Counted from the stretch's first letter, positions 11,810 through 22,746 are shown. The stretch: DNA of 64,000 nucleotides from Calycina herbarum (GCA_001414485.1 LLEY01000011.1:581328-645327); one strand, 5' to 3'. Notes: generated from the sequence alone by a model not told the origin. Numbers and translations are program-made.

Positions 11810-12460
11810 GAAGACATAACCGACGCGGCGGACGAGACTTGGACGGACGGGAGGCGCTATTTAGAGGCGTCTATAACTTATTTTATAACGAATTCAAGTC
11901 GAGGACAAGGCAGAGGTTACGCAGGACCAATTTACAGATTACAACAATAATATACGGTACATTCCACCGAAGGCTCGACAAGCGTAAGACCTCGACCCCG
12001 GGGCAGGTGCCTCGCCCCCACCTGCTGCTGGAAGGGCAGCAAAGAGGGCATTCGGAGTATACGTGTTTAAGAGGGAGAAACTCTGTCGAGGCGTCTTATA
12101 CCCTGATTCGGGAGGGACTGCTCACCCCTCCCCTAGGATAGAGAGAACAACGCTCGAAGGCACACGTATGTCGGAGGAGGAAATCACAAATACAAGACAG
12201 AGGGATTGGTTAGTGGCAGGCAGGAATAAGAGAGAAGCGTCAGACAACAGCAGGCTCGTTCGATGGAGGAATGGGCACCCTGTATTTGGATACGGCTTTT
12301 AAAGCGCATAAAGGTGCCTTTTTTGGCCGTCGAACGGACAGTAGAGATCCGTAGAGACAGAGAGGAGTGTTACGCCGGTTACGGAAGAGCGTGAACAGCT
12401 ACCTAGACAAACCTTGAAGCTGAGGAGGAGGGCAGGATGTTATAAGGCTACTTTGACTCG

Positions 12461-13235
12461 TCTCTGGAGCTTATTTTTACCTGTATCTTAAACAAATGAC
12501 CAGTAGAAGTACTGCTTGCTCTTAGAGCTTAGCCTACGGCCTACGCAGCGTAAGAATCATAATAGTATCTACTTAGTAACTCTATACTATTATATAACTA
12601 TAAAGCTATAAACTTAATAAACTATATAAAGCTACTTAATTAAAAAATCTCAAAAAAAAAAAGTAGTTAACTAAAAGAGTATAAAAGCTAGTATATCTAA
12701 GATTTTTATTTTAGATTTTAATACTAGAATATATTTCTATAAAAGTCTAAGAACTTTTAATTCTATTTAGTTATAAGATAGAGAGTTAAGAATTAACTCT
12801 TTGAATACTAGCTAATATATCTTTATAGCTATATAGTTTAGTAAGTTATTCTAACTTTTAATACTTAGAAATTAGCTCTTTTATATAGAGTAAGTTTTTT
12901 AAAGACTAAAAAAGCAACGACTATATACTAGAAGCTTCTAGAAGAAAAAAAAGTAAAAAGCTTAGATAGTAACTTAAGAAATATATTAAAAGTACTCTTT
13001 TATATACTATATAATAACTACGTAGTTTAGCGAGTTATTATAACTTTTATAAGTACTTTAGACTACTTAGTTTACTATAAGAGTGTTAAATTAAACAAAA
13101 TCAGAACGACTATATACTAGGAGTAAATATAAAATATTTCTAATATATTAGAATATATATAAAAGCAGCTATACCTAGCTTATTTTAAGACGTATTACTA
13201 TATAATCTATATAAGAAGTATAGAGTAAGATAAGA
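12461..13235. other. RIPed AT-rich DNA, no gene seen
   Basis: Extremely AT-rich, dense in TA and stop codons, with no domain or terminal repeat that I could pair. Confidence 0.55.
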
Positions 13236-13389
13236 GCTATTTAGATATGAACTCTTTTTCTTAATAGCTTCTAATTCAAAGAAGTTATAGCTATATTTAG
13301 TATAGACTATTATAAAAGCATTTATAACTTTATTATAACTTCTTTAATATAACAGCTATTAAAAAAAGGAATTCATATCTAAATAAGCC
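13236..13389. repeat. Imperfect palindrome of about 150 bp
   Basis: The left arm (from about 13236, TTTAGATATGAA...) and right arm (to about 13389, ...TTCATATCTAAATA) are inverted copies over roughly 57 bases each, with mismatches, around a 35-40 bp centre. A related single arm recurs at about 14400-14470. It may be an old foldback element or MITE. Confidence 0.6.
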
Positions 13390-13396
13390 TAATCTA

Positions 13397-14295
13397 ACGT
13401 GTATGTATAGCGAACCGGTGTAACGAAACTCAAACGAACTAAACAAAGATGACTAAGTCTCGAAGGTTGGTATGCAGGTAAGAAGTACAGATGCGCCGGG
13501 TTGTTCACTTAGAAGTGAACTCGTTACTTGTATCAAAGATGTCAAACAAGATGATAAGATTGATAACTAAAGTTGAGCACGAAGCTCCTATCTAATGGCA
13601 GATGTGCCAGTCTTATATAGAACCTTCATCCCCAAGTGCGTCGCTCACATCGCTCGCGATCAAGGCGATCAGAGCGATGTAGGCGATCACGTCACATGAC
13701 CGCACGTGACTTCCAACAGTATCACAACAGTGAGATCCTGAAATTCCAAATGCCCTTCGCATTACTGATTTCCTCCTGTGTTACCTTCCATTCCCGGATG
13801 TTATGCCTTGTCCTGTCAGAACGCCGTCTGGACTACTTACCACGCAACCGTGGTTCGTGACAACCGGCTAACTGAAAACACACCTAAAATCGCGATTTTG
13901 ATATTTTAATATCTTTACGAATTATTGATTAAAAATTTTAAAATTAAAACTTTGATTTCATTACTATATAAATATAAAAGTTATAAAATGTAAGACTGAG
14001 GCTAATTTATATTAAAAGGTTATTAAAAGAAGAAGAAAAAAGACAAGATTATAGGGGTCTTTTTAAGCGAATCGCTAAGTAAAATCATATAGCGTCTGAA
14101 ACTTAGAATTCTAAATATATACATAGTAATGAAATCAAAGTTTTAATTTTAAAACTTTTGATTAATAATTCGTAAAGATATTAAAATGTCAAAATCGCGA
14201 TTTTAGGTGTGTTTTCAGTTAGCCGGTTCGCTTGTTTAGCCGGTTCGCTTGTTTAGCCGGTTCGCTTGTTTAGCCGGTTCGCTATATATACACGT
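13397..14295. mobile_element. MITE-like inverted-repeat element, copy B, split by a solo LTR
   Basis: Same family as 671-1103, flanked by TA (13395-13396 and 14296-14297). The left tip (13397-13418) is separated from the rest (13868-14295) by a solo gypsy LTR plus its duplication. Without the insert it is about 450 bp. The right arm carries extra 17-bp copies of a GTTTAGCCGGTTCGCTT-type subrepeat (about 14225-14283), which explains the greater length. Confidence 0.82.
13419..13862 (-). repeat. Solo gypsy LTR with 5-bp duplication ACCGG
   Basis: 444 bp starting TGTAACGAAACTC and ending TTCGTGACA, flanked by ACCGG at 13414-13418 and 13863-13867. It belongs to the same family as the LTRs at 35892 and 42175. 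Its middle (about 13625-13720) is GC-richer and differs from those copies, so it may be a subfamily. It is much less mutated than the island around it. A solo LTR with intact duplication usually results from LTR-LTR recombination after a full insertion. Confidence 0.92.
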
Positions 14296-14297
14296 TA

Positions 14298-14739
14298 GAT
14301 CTATAACTTTTATATAGAGTAATAATTATAGCTCTTAAGTTAAGCTAGATATAGCTATCTTTATATTTGTTTTTTCTTGACTTTTTTTTTATAAATAAAA
14401 AAAAATACTAAATATAGCTATAACTTCTTTGATATAAGAGCTATTAAGAAGAGAAGTCTATATCTAAATAGCCCTAGTCTAGCTCTATAACTTCTATATA
14501 GATTACTTTATTATAGCACTTAAGTTGAGCCGGACGCGGCTGCTTTTATATATTATTTTTGTTAAGTCAGTATCTTACGACTAAATAGAACTAGAAGTTC
14601 TTAGACGCTCTGGGAGCCCCCGCCATTGCTGTACTCTCATTGGTCCGTTCTCTCGCTTAGGTGGGGTCAGCGCCCAGAGTGGCTGAATGTGAGATAAGTT
14701 TGACGACAACCCAAAGTTTCAACTCAACTAACGGGAAGC
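14298..14739. other. Right border of the second AT-rich island
   Basis: RIPed DNA continues to about 14590, then composition normalises sharply. The last 150 bases are the presumed promoter of the AIM9-like gene. No other feature is seen. Confidence 0.45.
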
Positions 14740-15966
14740 ATGCCTCTCGGATTACGAGCTTATCCACTGCATCGCTGGCTCTCTATATACAGAACCATTG
14801 CTTATCAGTACATTCGACCGTCGACTGTTGCCACGTTTGCGACTTCAATAGAAAGGCAGCGTGCCAACCGCGCGATGCCCCTCCTCAGCGCTGAGAGATC
14901 TAATGGAACTTGTATGTATTGTGCATCCTCACTCTTTAGGATCCTAATGTTTGCAGTGGAAGATATTCCGGAGGAAGAACTCTACAGATACACAAGGAAT
15001 CGCTGGATGCACGTTTGACGTTCCTTATTCTTCGAGCTATGTGCGTTAACGCTAACCTGACATAGATATAATGAATCTGTACAGCTGTCAGAAAGGTATC
15101 TTAAATTCGACCTTCAACAGCTCCTGAAAGCTGCAGTTACAGCGGTGTCTAGTGAGAGTGAGGGTGCCCGTTATTGTACGTCTCTACGATACCTGCTATC
15201 TAATAATCTCGTGGTTGATTTGGACTTTAGGCACTAGGGTTCTCAAGTGTCGTGAAGGGCTCAACAACAAGGCCTACCTGCTCACGATGGATAACGGTTC
15301 GGAGGTCTTTGCAAAGCTCCCAAATCCGATCGCGGGGCCTGCTTATTATACAACGGCGTCGGAAGTAGCCACTCGCGAATTTGTAAGTCTTCTGTTCTAA
15401 GCCTAAGAACTCAAACTAACCTTTCATATTATTAGCTGCGCGATGCGTTGAATATTCCCACTCCTCGTATTATTGCCTGGTCTGCTGATCGAAACAATTC
15501 GGTAGGGGCAGAATACATCCTAGAGGAAAAGGCCCCAGGCAAGCCACTGGGCAGCCTCTGGTATCAATGGCCAATGAAGTTCAAACTTGAAATGATATCG
15601 CAGCTTGCATCGATGAAGTTCGTGAAATCCGGCTGTATCTATTTCAGGGATGACATCCCAAAAGATATGTGCAGTGATAACGCCATAATAACCAGTGTGC
15701 CACTAGACTCGTCGGTACTTGAGCGGGCTGTGGCGGGGTGAAAGGGCAGGCATGGATATGAATAGAGGACCATGTGAGTCTTCCGTTTAACACATTACAA
15801 CTGGCCTGTTCTAACGCTACGCAGATAATAGACCGCTTGAGTTTGTAGAAGCCATGGCTACAAACGAGATCCGCTTTATCAAAACGCATGCCCGTCCTCG
15901 TATAAATTACCATCGATCCTCTACAGAACCCGAGTTGCCGGAGGAGGTGCTTGATCTCTTACTCTG
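14740..15966 (+). pseudogene. AIM9-like phosphotransferase (APH/kinase-like fold), decayed
   Basis: Fungal aminoglycoside-phosphotransferase-like family, of which AIM9 is a mitochondrial member. The substrate is unknown. Exons fit at 14740-14911 (Arg-rich, acid-free N-terminus like a mitochondrial presequence), 14957-about 15016 (EEELYRYTRNRW), about 15066-15163 (SERYLKFDL), 15231-15382 (NNKAYLLTMDNGSEVFAKLPNP, TTASEVATREF) and 15436-15741 (IPTPRIIAW, GAEYILEEKAPG). Breaks: the acceptor near 15065 gives the wrong phase, a TGA at 15739 ends the frame, and the next piece (about 15826-15966) resumes after a shift. The catalytic loop and DWQ-type segment expected farther on are missing. It is a likely pseudogene at the island border. 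Confidence 0.75.
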
Positions 15967-16300
15967 AAGAAGATATAATAGGCAATTTGCAAGTTTCTTA
16001 TCTCGGGTCATGCTGAACTAGCTGATTCGGAGAGATACTCTCAGCGTCACTCCCGATCTCCGTATCCAGGACCTCGCTTAGCAAGGAATCAAAAATATGA
16101 AGCATTGTTAAATACAAGACTGGTAAAGCAAAAGAAGTTTGAATTAAAGCTAGAATTCTTCCAGGCGTGTAGAAGCGATTGGGCAAGGCTAAAACGAAGG
16201 ACGACAAATGTGATAATTGGTCTTATTTTCAGAGAGGAGCAAACCCAAGAAGGTATACACATCCCCATGGACTAATATTTCATGCAGCATATCAAACCAC

Positions 16301-16350
16301 GTCGGCAGCAACAAACCTTTCGACAGCAAAATTCCCCATCTGACGTAAAA
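16301..16350. repeat. Motif cluster 1 (18-bp spacing)
   Basis: A GTCGGCAGCAAC unit at 16301, TTCGACAGCAAA at 16319, and a weaker TCTGACGTAAAA near 16338. The first two are spaced 18 bp. Confidence 0.5.
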
Positions 16351-17067
16351 AAAAAGTATTCACTAGGCTAGGTCAAGAAACGAAGTGACTACTGTATCCT
16401 ATTCACACAAACCCCCTCGCCCCGTAAAGGAAATATCTTCAAGGTCATACGTGTTTCGGGCGTATAATATTTTTTCCAGGATAAATCCCAGCTTTGTTCT
16501 CGAAGATCGGAGGTATTCGTAGCAACTGTGCAGAAGTTGGAGTTGATCTTCAACCTCTCATGTAACATTTTTCCTGAAGAACTCAAACTTGCGATGCATT
16601 GAGAGGAGATGATGAGGTTAGCAATGTAATGTCAATTCACTGGAGATACTTGAAGCCAGTCTACGAGTGAGGAGGGAACAACTTTATACCCAATTCTCCT
16701 AAACTATCTACCGAATCTTTTACAGGAAGACTTTGACTATGGCTCGCACATGTGTAGTGCAGTAAAGTATTGCTACTTCGAAATCACCAACTTGAAATAC
16801 TAGGAGAAAAAAATGATATAACCTGGTCTAAACCCAGAGGTTGATCACATCCAGCCCCGAAATTCGAAATTCCTGGAAACCCAACAAGCTTAGGTCTCAC
16901 TACGAAGGACCAATTATCATTAGCTGGAACTCGATTTACTATTGCGTGGTTTGCTCACATCAGCTCGAGAACTAGAAACGACTCGTAATGATATATTATA
17001 AAAGTGGTTGTGTAGACGGAAATCATCTACCTTTCAACATCAACACTACTAGAATATAACCTACAAA

Positions 17068-17098
17068 TTCGACAGCAAATATTATCCGACAGCAGAAA
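17068..17098. repeat. Motif cluster 2
   Basis: TTCGACAGCAAA at 17068 and TCCGACAGCAGAAA at 17085, spaced 17 bp. Confidence 0.55.
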
Positions 17099-17793
17099 AG
17101 TAATTCCTTCACAGGTTATACGTTCATCTCAGATCTCTCTCCCAAACGTTTCAGCATTGGATGCAACTGGCTCGCATTTCGCGGCGTCGATATTCTGGAT
17201 GCCCTGGGTTGGAACAACCTTTGATCCAGATTGAGCTTCAAGATTTATACCCGATACCATGCGCGGACAGCGGAATTGAGTGAATTCACCAGTAGCTGAT
17301 GGGTGAGTGGTCTTGATTCAAATCACATTACGTCATTTACAGGTTTGAAGTCACTTGACGAAGAGACCAGGATTAAATCTGAAGTATGAGATACTTTCCA
17401 TAGTAAGCACTCGACTCTATACAACCACGAGTTATAAAGTTCACTCAAAGAAAGCCCAAGTATCTAGTAAGCTAACTTGCAAGAAATCAGCGAAGAAGAA
17501 CGCGAAGGTATAGGAGGCCAAGTGACTATATTCATTCATTCCTCCAAAGTCAGGAGCCCAGCGTATTTCTCTTTTCCTTACAAGTAGTCTTTGATATATT
17601 GCTATAACACCGGCCTGTAGTATCCTCCACACAGCGCCCAAGGAAGCGCCCTCGAAATCAAGCTAAGAATTCCGCGAAGAGGTATATATTCCGTGAGTAC
17701 TAGAATTTATCAACATCACGCTGGCAAATTCATTTGAAGCTAGCATCATAATGGCATCTGACGTGAAGAGACGCGAGTGAGCAGCAAGGAATT

Positions 17794-17841
17794 TTCGATA
17801 GTAACGAAACATTCGACAGCAAAAACAACGTTCAACAGCCT
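17794..17841. repeat. Motif cluster 3
   Basis: TTCGATAGTAAC near 17794, TTCGACAGCAAA at 17812 and TTCAACAGCC at 17831: three units about 18 bp apart. Read on the minus strand they fall in one open frame as FAVECFVTIE, but the other clusters do not support a coding role. Confidence 0.55.
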
Positions 17842-18488
17842 CCTTTCAGACTTCCCCCGGAGAAGTAACACAGTACAGCAGGTGAATCTATTTTCAGCCT
17901 GCCACTTACTTGACTTACCTTCTGTTGTGGTTCGGCACAAAAAGTAGTTTGTAAGATTTTACTCTCCGTCCATCGGCGGGGCAGAGTGACGCGTCACAAG
18001 GCCGTGTTTAGCAAGTTCCTACCACAGTCTGGTAAAATTATTAGGCCATCTCCACAAACGTTGCACCTATGCTTTTCACTAAACCACTGATAGGCGTTCT
18101 ATATCTTGGGCTACTACCCAAAGGATGTTTAAGAACCCCCAAAAGTGATAAGTTCGCTAGTGAAAGCAGTTCAAGCTCTTCCACTAGAAGTCGACAAGAG
18201 ATGTTCTCTAGCATGCTCCTAACCCTCGCGATACTGAACTCCAAAAGTAACGAAATTCACTGGCAGAAGCTAAAGTAGGAAAGAAAAAAAAACAGGATCC
18301 TTCACGAAGAAGAGGAAATGTATGAGGAAAACGATGAACGAATTGGTGATCGCATCCAAGATGAATGAATGGCTATCTTTTTTCCCAATGCCCATCGCGG
18401 CGAAACGTCTTGCACAGAATCAGGAAAGAAGCCGGAGCTTTTCTTGGATGCCGGAAATCCATCTTAACAGACCACGAATTTGCTAGAT

Positions 18489-18530
18489 TTCGACAATAAA
18501 CAAACATTCGACAGTAAACAAAACGTCCAA
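18489..18530. repeat. Motif cluster 4
   Basis: TTCGACAATAAA at 18489 and TTCGACAGTAAA at 18507, spaced 18 bp, with similarity to cluster 3 continuing to about 44 bp. Confidence 0.55.
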
Positions 18531-19071
18531 AATCCCAGGGTAGCAAAAAAAAAAGTGTTTTCTCTCTGGGATACCAGTAGTTCTGTATGCCAACTTGTCT
18601 ATTGATAAGGCGAGTACTTGACTCCAAGTCCTTCTCTTAAAGGACGTTCTCAGATGATGTTCATGCGCGCTCTTTCGTCGTCGTCGTGAGCCTGCCATGG
18701 CATAGCAAACTCCCATTCTATCACCAACGACGCCTCGATCTCAACTAGGAGCCTTCAACACGCTAGATGTAGAACCCAAGCGTGCAAACTTTCTATTCCA
18801 CTTGAACCTTTGCCCAATTATGAACCCGACTAGAGATGTATTCATTGCTAAACGACGTTCGTTAAACGAAAAGAAAGCCAACATCCAGAAAGTGCGCAGC
18901 ACTACCTAGTCAGAGGAACCAGTGGCATACGGGTCTTTTCATGTATGCAACCCCCGACCTTGATACGAGACCATTTAGCTATCCCCTCGCCATATCCCCC
19001 CCCATCTTAAAGTCATGACCAACGCAACTACTTGACATTCTCAACCCGCCATCATAGAGCGAAATCATCTT

Positions 19072-19101
19072 TTCCACAGCAAGGATTTCTTCGACAGGAG
19101 A
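19072..19101. repeat. Motif cluster 5
   Basis: TTCCACAGCAAG near 19072 and TTCGACAGGAGA near 19090, spaced 18 bp. It is the most diverged cluster. Confidence 0.45.
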
Positions 19102-19776
19102 TTATTACCGAAGCCAGAAAAGCGCAACATCAATCTTTACGCCAACCTCCCAAGTAGAAGGGATAAGCTCTGCACTGCACTCAAAGTGAAAGCTCGGCTA
19201 TTTTCCATTTTACCTGGGAATTTTTGCAACTCCAGTCCCCCAAGCTGAGAAAAGAATCCCCAACGAAAACCAAGTCCCAGGATGGCGAGCTTCTCTTTGT
19301 GAAAGCCACGGGATTCTATACTTGTGTTTCTTTCTTACTGGTGGACTTTTCTATGGCCGTGTGTAGAGTACACGATGCACAGGTTTCCAACAACTTCGTC
19401 ACTCCACAAGTTCAAGATTGGTTTGCTCTCTCACATCCAGGAGGATGAAAGTTCCAGAAGTCCTCATACACGGGCCTATGAGTGTAGGACAGTTTCCAAG
19501 CAGCAAAAAAGTAGAAAAAACAACATGATGACTTTGTAGATAAGTTCAAAACAGAAGTAAGGAAAGACTCGACTTCAGAAACAATTACTCGTCTCGGAAA
19601 AGAATCGCAATGTGTATTAACTCTCGCTCTCAATGTATTACAAAGCCATAAAATGTGTCCCAAAACCAGGGCGTACAACCAAAAAAAACAAAAACACGCT
19701 CGAGAAAAAAACTCCACGCTGAAAAGCACCCCTTCATGAACCCGATTTGGAGGATGTTGCTATACCTCAACCCTCC

Positions 19777-20889
19777 CTAAGAAATCTTCTTAACCCTCTT
19801 CTTCGCAACATCCACCTTCCCCTTCAACCGATCAACATGCGCATCCTGAGCTTGAAGTAGAGTATTTTGATACTCCACCTCCTCATGGATCTGAATTCCC
19901 ATCTCCCTCTGCCTCCGCACAATCTTGCCCAGCTCCTCCACATCCACATCCTGATCCCGCATCATCTCCTTCTGCAACTGCAGCACCTGCTCATTATCCA
20001 ACTCCCTCGTCTTCGCCGTCTCCGGAACCGGTACACCCAGAACCCTCCCGCTCGGTCTACTAACCCCCGGTCCAAAAAGCGCACTCTTATCTGATGTCGA
20101 AGCCGCAGCCGAGCCCCCATTTGAAGAGTTACTCTTCACAGCCAACTTAACAGCAAGCTGCTCCAACCCCTCCAACTCATTCCTAGCACTCCTACACAAA
20201 TCCCCCCGTCTCCTCAACTCCCCACTCCCCACTTTCCCCCCATCCCCCCGTCGCTCTTTATCCCCCATCTCCCTCAACCCTTCCTCAAGATTCCCCAGTA
20301 AACCAGAGGCTTTCACAAGACACCTCTTAGCACTAGCCCCCGCCTCATGTTGGTTCTGCGCATTCGTAGCTTGATCCCTAACACCCAACCACTTCCTCCC
20401 CTCCTGCAGAGAGCCCTTCATCTCGCGATGTAAATCAAGCCATATATGCGGATCGCTCGCAGGTTGTCCCGCGTTTCCTAGGCCTCTTTGACGAGCGGCG
20501 ACTAGTTCGGAGCGTGCGCTGCTTCCGGAGCCAGAGGTGGAGGGAAGGTTGAGGAAGGTTCGCCAGAGGGAGGTATCCCTCCACCGACGATCGGGGCCTT
20601 CTGCTATTGCTCGTAGATAGGCTTCGAGCCCTTGTCGTCGGGATTCCGTCAGTTCGGGCGAGGAGACGGTAGATTTGAGCCATGACTTCTTTGGTAATGG
20701 CGCGGGTGGTGCAGCAGCAACAAGAGCAGTCAAAGAGGTATGTAGCGCGACGAAATCATTGTATCGCTTCTGGACGACGAAGGTTCGGAGGGGGAGACGG
20801 AGGGTTATGTTGTAGAGGGTGTAGGGCTTGTCGTTTGGGTCGTTTGAGAGGATCGTGGAGGGTATTGAGATCTCAAGGGGTGGCGCCAT
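19777..20889 (-). CDS. vam7: Vacuolar SNARE Vam7 (PX domain + Qc-SNARE)
   Basis: Soluble Qc-SNARE that acts in homotypic vacuole fusion. It binds PI3P on the vacuole through its PX domain and pairs with vacuolar Q- and R-SNAREs (family knowledge). It is a single exon of 370 residues. The PX domain occupies about residues 5-115, with the PI3P-site motif RYNDF (Arg42) and a Pro-rich loop PPAPLPKK (about 61-68). A low-complexity, charged middle follows. The C-terminal SNARE heptads run over about 300-368, beginning LDNEQVLQLQKEMMRDQD and ending KRVKKIS, with no transmembrane segment, as expected for Vam7. The start ATG begins MAPPLEISIPS, the normal PX entry. No introns or breaks. Confidence 0.92.
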   Translation of the reverse strand: MAPPLEISIPSTILSNDPNDKPYTLYNITLRLPLRTFVVQKRYNDFVALHTSLTALVAAAPPAPLPKKSWLKSTVSSPELTESRRQGLEAYLRAIAEGPDRRWRDTSLWRTFLNLPSTSGSGSSARSELVAARQRGLGNAGQPASDPHIWLDLHREMKGSLQEGRKWLGVRDQATNAQNQHEAGASAKRCLVKASGLLGNLEEGLREMGDKERRGDGGKVGSGELRRRGDLCRSARNELEGLEQLAVKLAVKSNSSNGGSAAASTSDKSALFGPGVSRPSGRVLGVPVPETAKTRELDNEQVLQLQKEMMRDQDVDVEELGKIVRRQREMGIQIHEEVEYQNTLLQAQDAHVDRLKGKVDVAKKRVKKIS

Positions 20890-21802
20890 GATTGCAGCGC
20901 TGTATGTTTTCGAAAGGTGATTCTGTGGGTATAAAAGGAGACAGATTTCGTGAGAGGGAAATTGTTGAGTCGCTGTGGGGGGTTTGTTGAATTAGGTTGT
21001 TGTTTTGGGCCTTCTGGTTCCTGACCTTATGACATGGGTGCTCCAAGCAGCAAGCAGCCTTGTCGGTGATGATGTCGGAGTGAATGGTTGGAAAAGCGGC
21101 AAGCCTTGATGAAAACAAAATCAATCAACCTTCTACTCCGTATAAAATATAGCCACTTCCCAATTGCTGTGAATTTTAATGAAAGTAGAAAACATGAAAT
21201 CTTGTTATACATTTCCAGACGCAAACTCCCCTCCTACTTCCATAACGGGGCCTCCTACATAAACCCTGCTTTGCTGGGTCCCTCTATGGACTGTTTCGCC
21301 TGGGACGAAGTAACTCCTCTTTGTCCAATATATCTTGGCATACATACTTGTAAGGCTGTATAACCGGAGAAGGTTGCCTTGACCCCTTTCTCCCTCGGAA
21401 AATCTCCCCAAGAGCAGTAAGAAATCCAGAAAAGAATCACAGACAAAATACAACATGACCAGGGTAGATTTATATTTTTGAATTATGAATCGTTATCGAA
21501 TTTGGGATTGATAGTCATCACCACCATATGCAGAAGACAAATCCCCCACACTGTAAAAAACCCCCCTCCCCCATCCCATTCATTCGGCATCGACTTCGAG
21601 TACGAAAGAGTGCTCTCAACTTCATTATTCATGCATGAATTCCAGGCGTATGCTTTTCTATACCTCCAGCCATCCATCCAGCCCCAATCATTTTTCTTGC
21701 AATCTTCTCCCTACCCTACCCCTCCCCTCGCTCCCTCCCCATTCATAGATATCATCAACCAAGCCAACCTCGAAGGAAAAAAAAAACGGGGGAATATGTA
21801 AT
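20890..21802. other. Intergenic, VAM7 promoter side and EB1 3' side
   Basis: The VAM7 5' flank, then the EB1 3' UTR on the right. Short open frames on both strands overlap each other and show no domain. Pyrimidine-rich runs occur at about 21550-21780. Confidence 0.45.
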
Positions 21803-22746
21803 TTAAAAAGTCTCCTGATCATCAACCTCCGCCTCAGCCGGAATCTCGAACCCCTCCTCCGTCGAGTAAAGAATCGCCTGAATATGCTTAATCAAGCCAT
21901 CCTCCTGTCTCTCAATCTCCGGATCCTCCTCGCAAGCCTGCTGAACAAGTAACTCGATATCTCTCAGCTTGCTGAAGTAGAAATCACGTTCCCGCTCAAG
22001 ACCTTGCACCGTATCCTTCAGGGTCTCGTTCTCCTTCTGCAACGCAGCACTGGGGGCACCGCCTCCGATCTTTCCTCCAAGTCGTCCGCCCGTGGTGGGA
22101 GTTGTACCGCGCTTTGCGGCGCCGCCTGTTCGAGAGGCGGGGGCGGATGGTGGGGGTGCGCCGGATCCTCGTCGTCGTGCGACGGCGTCGTAGTCTCCGC
22201 CTGGAAAGTATTGGTCCCAGTATCTCTTGCTCCATTGCAGGAATTCGAGGTTGTCTTGCATCTTGCACTTGATCAACTGTTCGACATTGACGGGTCGGTC
22301 GATGCTATGTCGGGTGAAGCAGTCTGCAAAAAGAAAACAGTCAGTTTATTTATCCCACGAGGATGCCATGGCACGGCAGAGTACTCACTTTGGAGGATCT
22401 TGAAGTTTTGTAGGTAGGCATATTCGGTATTGACGCTGAATTTGACTCGGGCCATTGGCACATCGAGGTAGATACTGTCAAAGACCTGGCACAAGGCGGC
22501 TCTGCGAGGGGTAGATCATTAGTCCTCAGCCTTGCTTGTAGATGGTATCGTGAAGGGAAACGGCACCGCGCTGGAATGGTGTTGTCCTTACCCAGTTCCA
22601 CATTGTTCAACCTTTGTAATATTGAGTTGGAGGAGGTTGTTGAGCCATGCCACTAGTTCTTGTCTGTGAAAGCGTATTGTCAGCCTATGCTCCCAGGAAA
22701 CCAACAGTATTGATGGAAGAGGGGAGACGCACCTGGATTCTCCCAT
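21803..22746 (-). CDS. bim1: EB1/Mal3/Bim1 microtubule plus-end tracking protein
   Basis: Autonomously tracks growing microtubule plus ends and recruits partners (family knowledge). Four exons on the minus strand fit one 239-residue frame: 22733-22746, 22592-22663, 22389-22501, 21803-22323. The calponin-homology domain begins MGESRQELVAWLNNLL and includes ALCQVFDSIY and NFKILQNCF, then LEFLQWSKRYWDQYFPGGDYD near residue 100. A basic Gly/Pro/Ser/Thr linker of about 50 residues follows. The C-terminal coiled coil plus EB-homology domain has ERDFYFSKLRDIELLVQ. The tail ends DDQETF rather than the EEY/F ending of metazoan EB1. The 14-nt first exon is short but fits phase and the conserved N-terminus. 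Length is normal for filamentous fungi. Confidence 0.93.

Larger units (their letters stand above)
6610..12460 (+). pseudogene. Relic coding sequence split by the copia element
   Basis: Joining 6610-6859 to 11815-12460 with the copia element and one GAAGA copy removed lets open frames continue across the junction. One plus-strand frame gives an Arg/Gln-rich stretch, and another gives an acidic stretch (ITDAADETWTDGRRYLEA) with RIP-type stops. Farther on, 12000-12302 reads as a moderately long open frame. I recognise no domain. It may be the gag-like part of a LINE or a lost host gene. The family is unknown. Confidence 0.35.
15967..19776. other. 3.8-kb gene-free stretch with repeated motif clusters
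   Basis: Normal base composition but no credible gene. The open frames are short, lack domains and do not splice sensibly. The only structure I see is five clusters of a TTCGACAGCAAA-like 12-mer spaced 17-18 bp apart (see separate entries). Some clusters share nearby words such as GAAATCATCT, suggesting a diverged 0.6-0.75 kb duplicated unit. The last 400 bases include the 3' UTR side of the VAM7 gene. Confidence 0.5.

Noticed and set aside
13636..13860. 74-codon frame rich in Arg/Ser
   Set aside because: It lies entirely inside the solo LTR; its composition comes from the GC-rich repeat in that LTR.
16301..19101. CRISPR-like reading of the 18-bp-spaced motifs
   Set aside because: The units are degenerate, only two or three per cluster, with no constant spacers or cas genes; a fungal nuclear genome does not carry CRISPR arrays.
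15967..19776. Idea that this stretch is a nuclear copy of mitochondrial DNA or a gene cluster of tandem small proteins
   Set aside because: No mitochondrial gene or tRNA motif is seen, and the minus-strand peptides around the motif clusters do not align beyond a few residues.
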